Both the position numbers and the translations under genes were made by a program. Shown one piece after another: positions 63,770 through 64,000 of a stretch of 64,000 bases of DNA (the stretch's first letter is position 1; the number at the start of each line of letters is the position of its first letter). The stretch lies in the NCBI GenBank assembly GCA_937921865.1, contig CAKZWF010000029.1, forward strand, positions 1-64,000, read 5' to 3'. The notes beneath the pieces were generated by a model. That model had not been told where the DNA came from. It was given only the letters and a program-made list of their open reading frames with translations, and made no database searches. The DNA is from an uncultured Pseudomonadales bacterium. GTDB taxonomy: Bacteria > Pseudomonadota > Gammaproteobacteria > Pseudomonadales > Azotimanducaceae.

Positions 63770-64000
63770 TCAGATCCGTTCGACGAGCCGGATGACCACC
63801 GGCTCGTCGAGCAGCTGACCGGTCACCGCACCACGCTCCGCGGGAACCTGCGCGTCCGATCCGCCCTGCTGAATTGCACGAACCACCGCCATTCCGGAAG
63901 TGACTCGACCAAACACCGCAAACCCCTGTCCATCCGGGTTTCGAGCGCCACCAAAATCCAGTGACGGCTGATCGCCAATACAGATGAAAAATTCGGAAGC
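63770..64000 (-). CDS. cyclophilin-type peptidyl-prolyl isomerase, C-terminal end (partial)
   Basis: The last 76 codons are visible: EFFICIGDQPSLDFGGARNP, DGQGFAVFGRVTSGMAVVRA, IQQGG and the tail LLDEPVVIRLVERI. These are the C-terminal strands of a cyclophilin, including the FG.V..GM.VV motif. The active-site Arg region lies outside the window. The upstream end is off the edge, so export and length cannot be judged. The stop lies one base from the stop of the convergent NHL gene. Confidence 0.9.
   Translation of the reverse strand, partial: ASEFFICIGDQPSLDFGGARNPDGQGFAVFGRVTSGMAVVRAIQQGGSDAQVPAERGAVTGQLLDEPVVIRLVERI
63781..63809. terminator. hairpin inside the 3' end of the cyclophilin gene
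   Basis: CGACGAGCCGG / CCGGCTCGTCG form a perfect 11-bp stem with a 7-nt loop, 13 bp after the NHL gene stop and within the last codons of the cyclophilin gene. It could end the NHL transcript. No T-run. Confidence 0.45.

Overview
The window is a 64-kb stretch of a Gram-negative chromosome with roughly 58-60 % G+C by eye. LptF/LptG, a TonB-dependent receptor, several lipoproteins, PQQ- and heme-dependent periplasmic dehydrogenases, a VIT-family transporter, bactofilins and a fatty acyl-AMP ligase together suggest a free-living, probably marine, aerobic gammaproteobacterium of the Halieaceae/Cellvibrionales type. That placement is an inference from gene content and was not tested. I saw no rRNA, tRNA, CRISPR array, prophage or complete insertion sequence.

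Layout. 1-9056: the 5' part of a TonB-dependent receptor, a MOSC protein and nitroreductase pair, then a long minus-strand run (DUF427 protein and Zn-peptidase upstream; SelO, membrane-anchored hydrolase and exonuclease III downstream). 9057-16730: an eroded accessory zone with a DUF1800/DUF1501 fusion scar, an MFS carrier, a Kazal-like lipoprotein, a glycine-zipper lipoprotein, a DUF6178-like protein, a gene remnant, a multiply deleted glutamate dehydrogenase and PPK2. 16700-23920: DUF2235 hydrolase and PPOX protein, enoyl-CoA hydratase, alanine dehydrogenase diverging from a GAPDH, and a dead type-B carboxylesterase. 23912-29325: a minus-strand group of two bactofilins, an unknown protein, a PRPP-synthetase-like protein and cardiolipin synthase. 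29530-40650: secreted RidA plus amidohydrolase, the M3 peptidase / quinone oxidoreductase / hydrolase operon, MltF, an MscS channel coupled to a VIT transporter, and RlmA.

40799-56733: a PQQ/heme alcohol dehydrogenase, then a tightly overlapping three-gene set encoding a MotA/TolQ/ExbB-like channel, a MotB/ExbD-like single-pass partner and a third membrane protein, diverging from a membrane-anchored coiled-coil protein. LptG/LptF follow, then a probable surface-glycolipid locus: fatty acyl-AMP ligase, GT-A glycosyltransferase, two ELM1-family proteins, an MsbA-type exporter and a DUF3108 protein. 56916-64000: a MarR regulator, a gene remnant, and a methanethiol-oxidase-type cluster (MtoX/SBP56 and SCO, diverging from a MauG-like di-heme protein, plus HupE/UreJ-2). 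A perfect FNR/Anr-type palindrome lies between mtoX and mauG. The window closes with an NHL beta-propeller protein and the end of a cyclophilin.

The points most worth a second look are: the motor-like three-gene module with its coiled-coil neighbour; the FNR-box-bearing methanethiol oxidase cluster; the unusual density of decayed genes (three certain, two probable remnants), including a scar fusing DUF1800 to DUF1501; an ELM1 gene whose conserved N-terminus has no normal start codon; and a 63-bp MITE-like inverted repeat.
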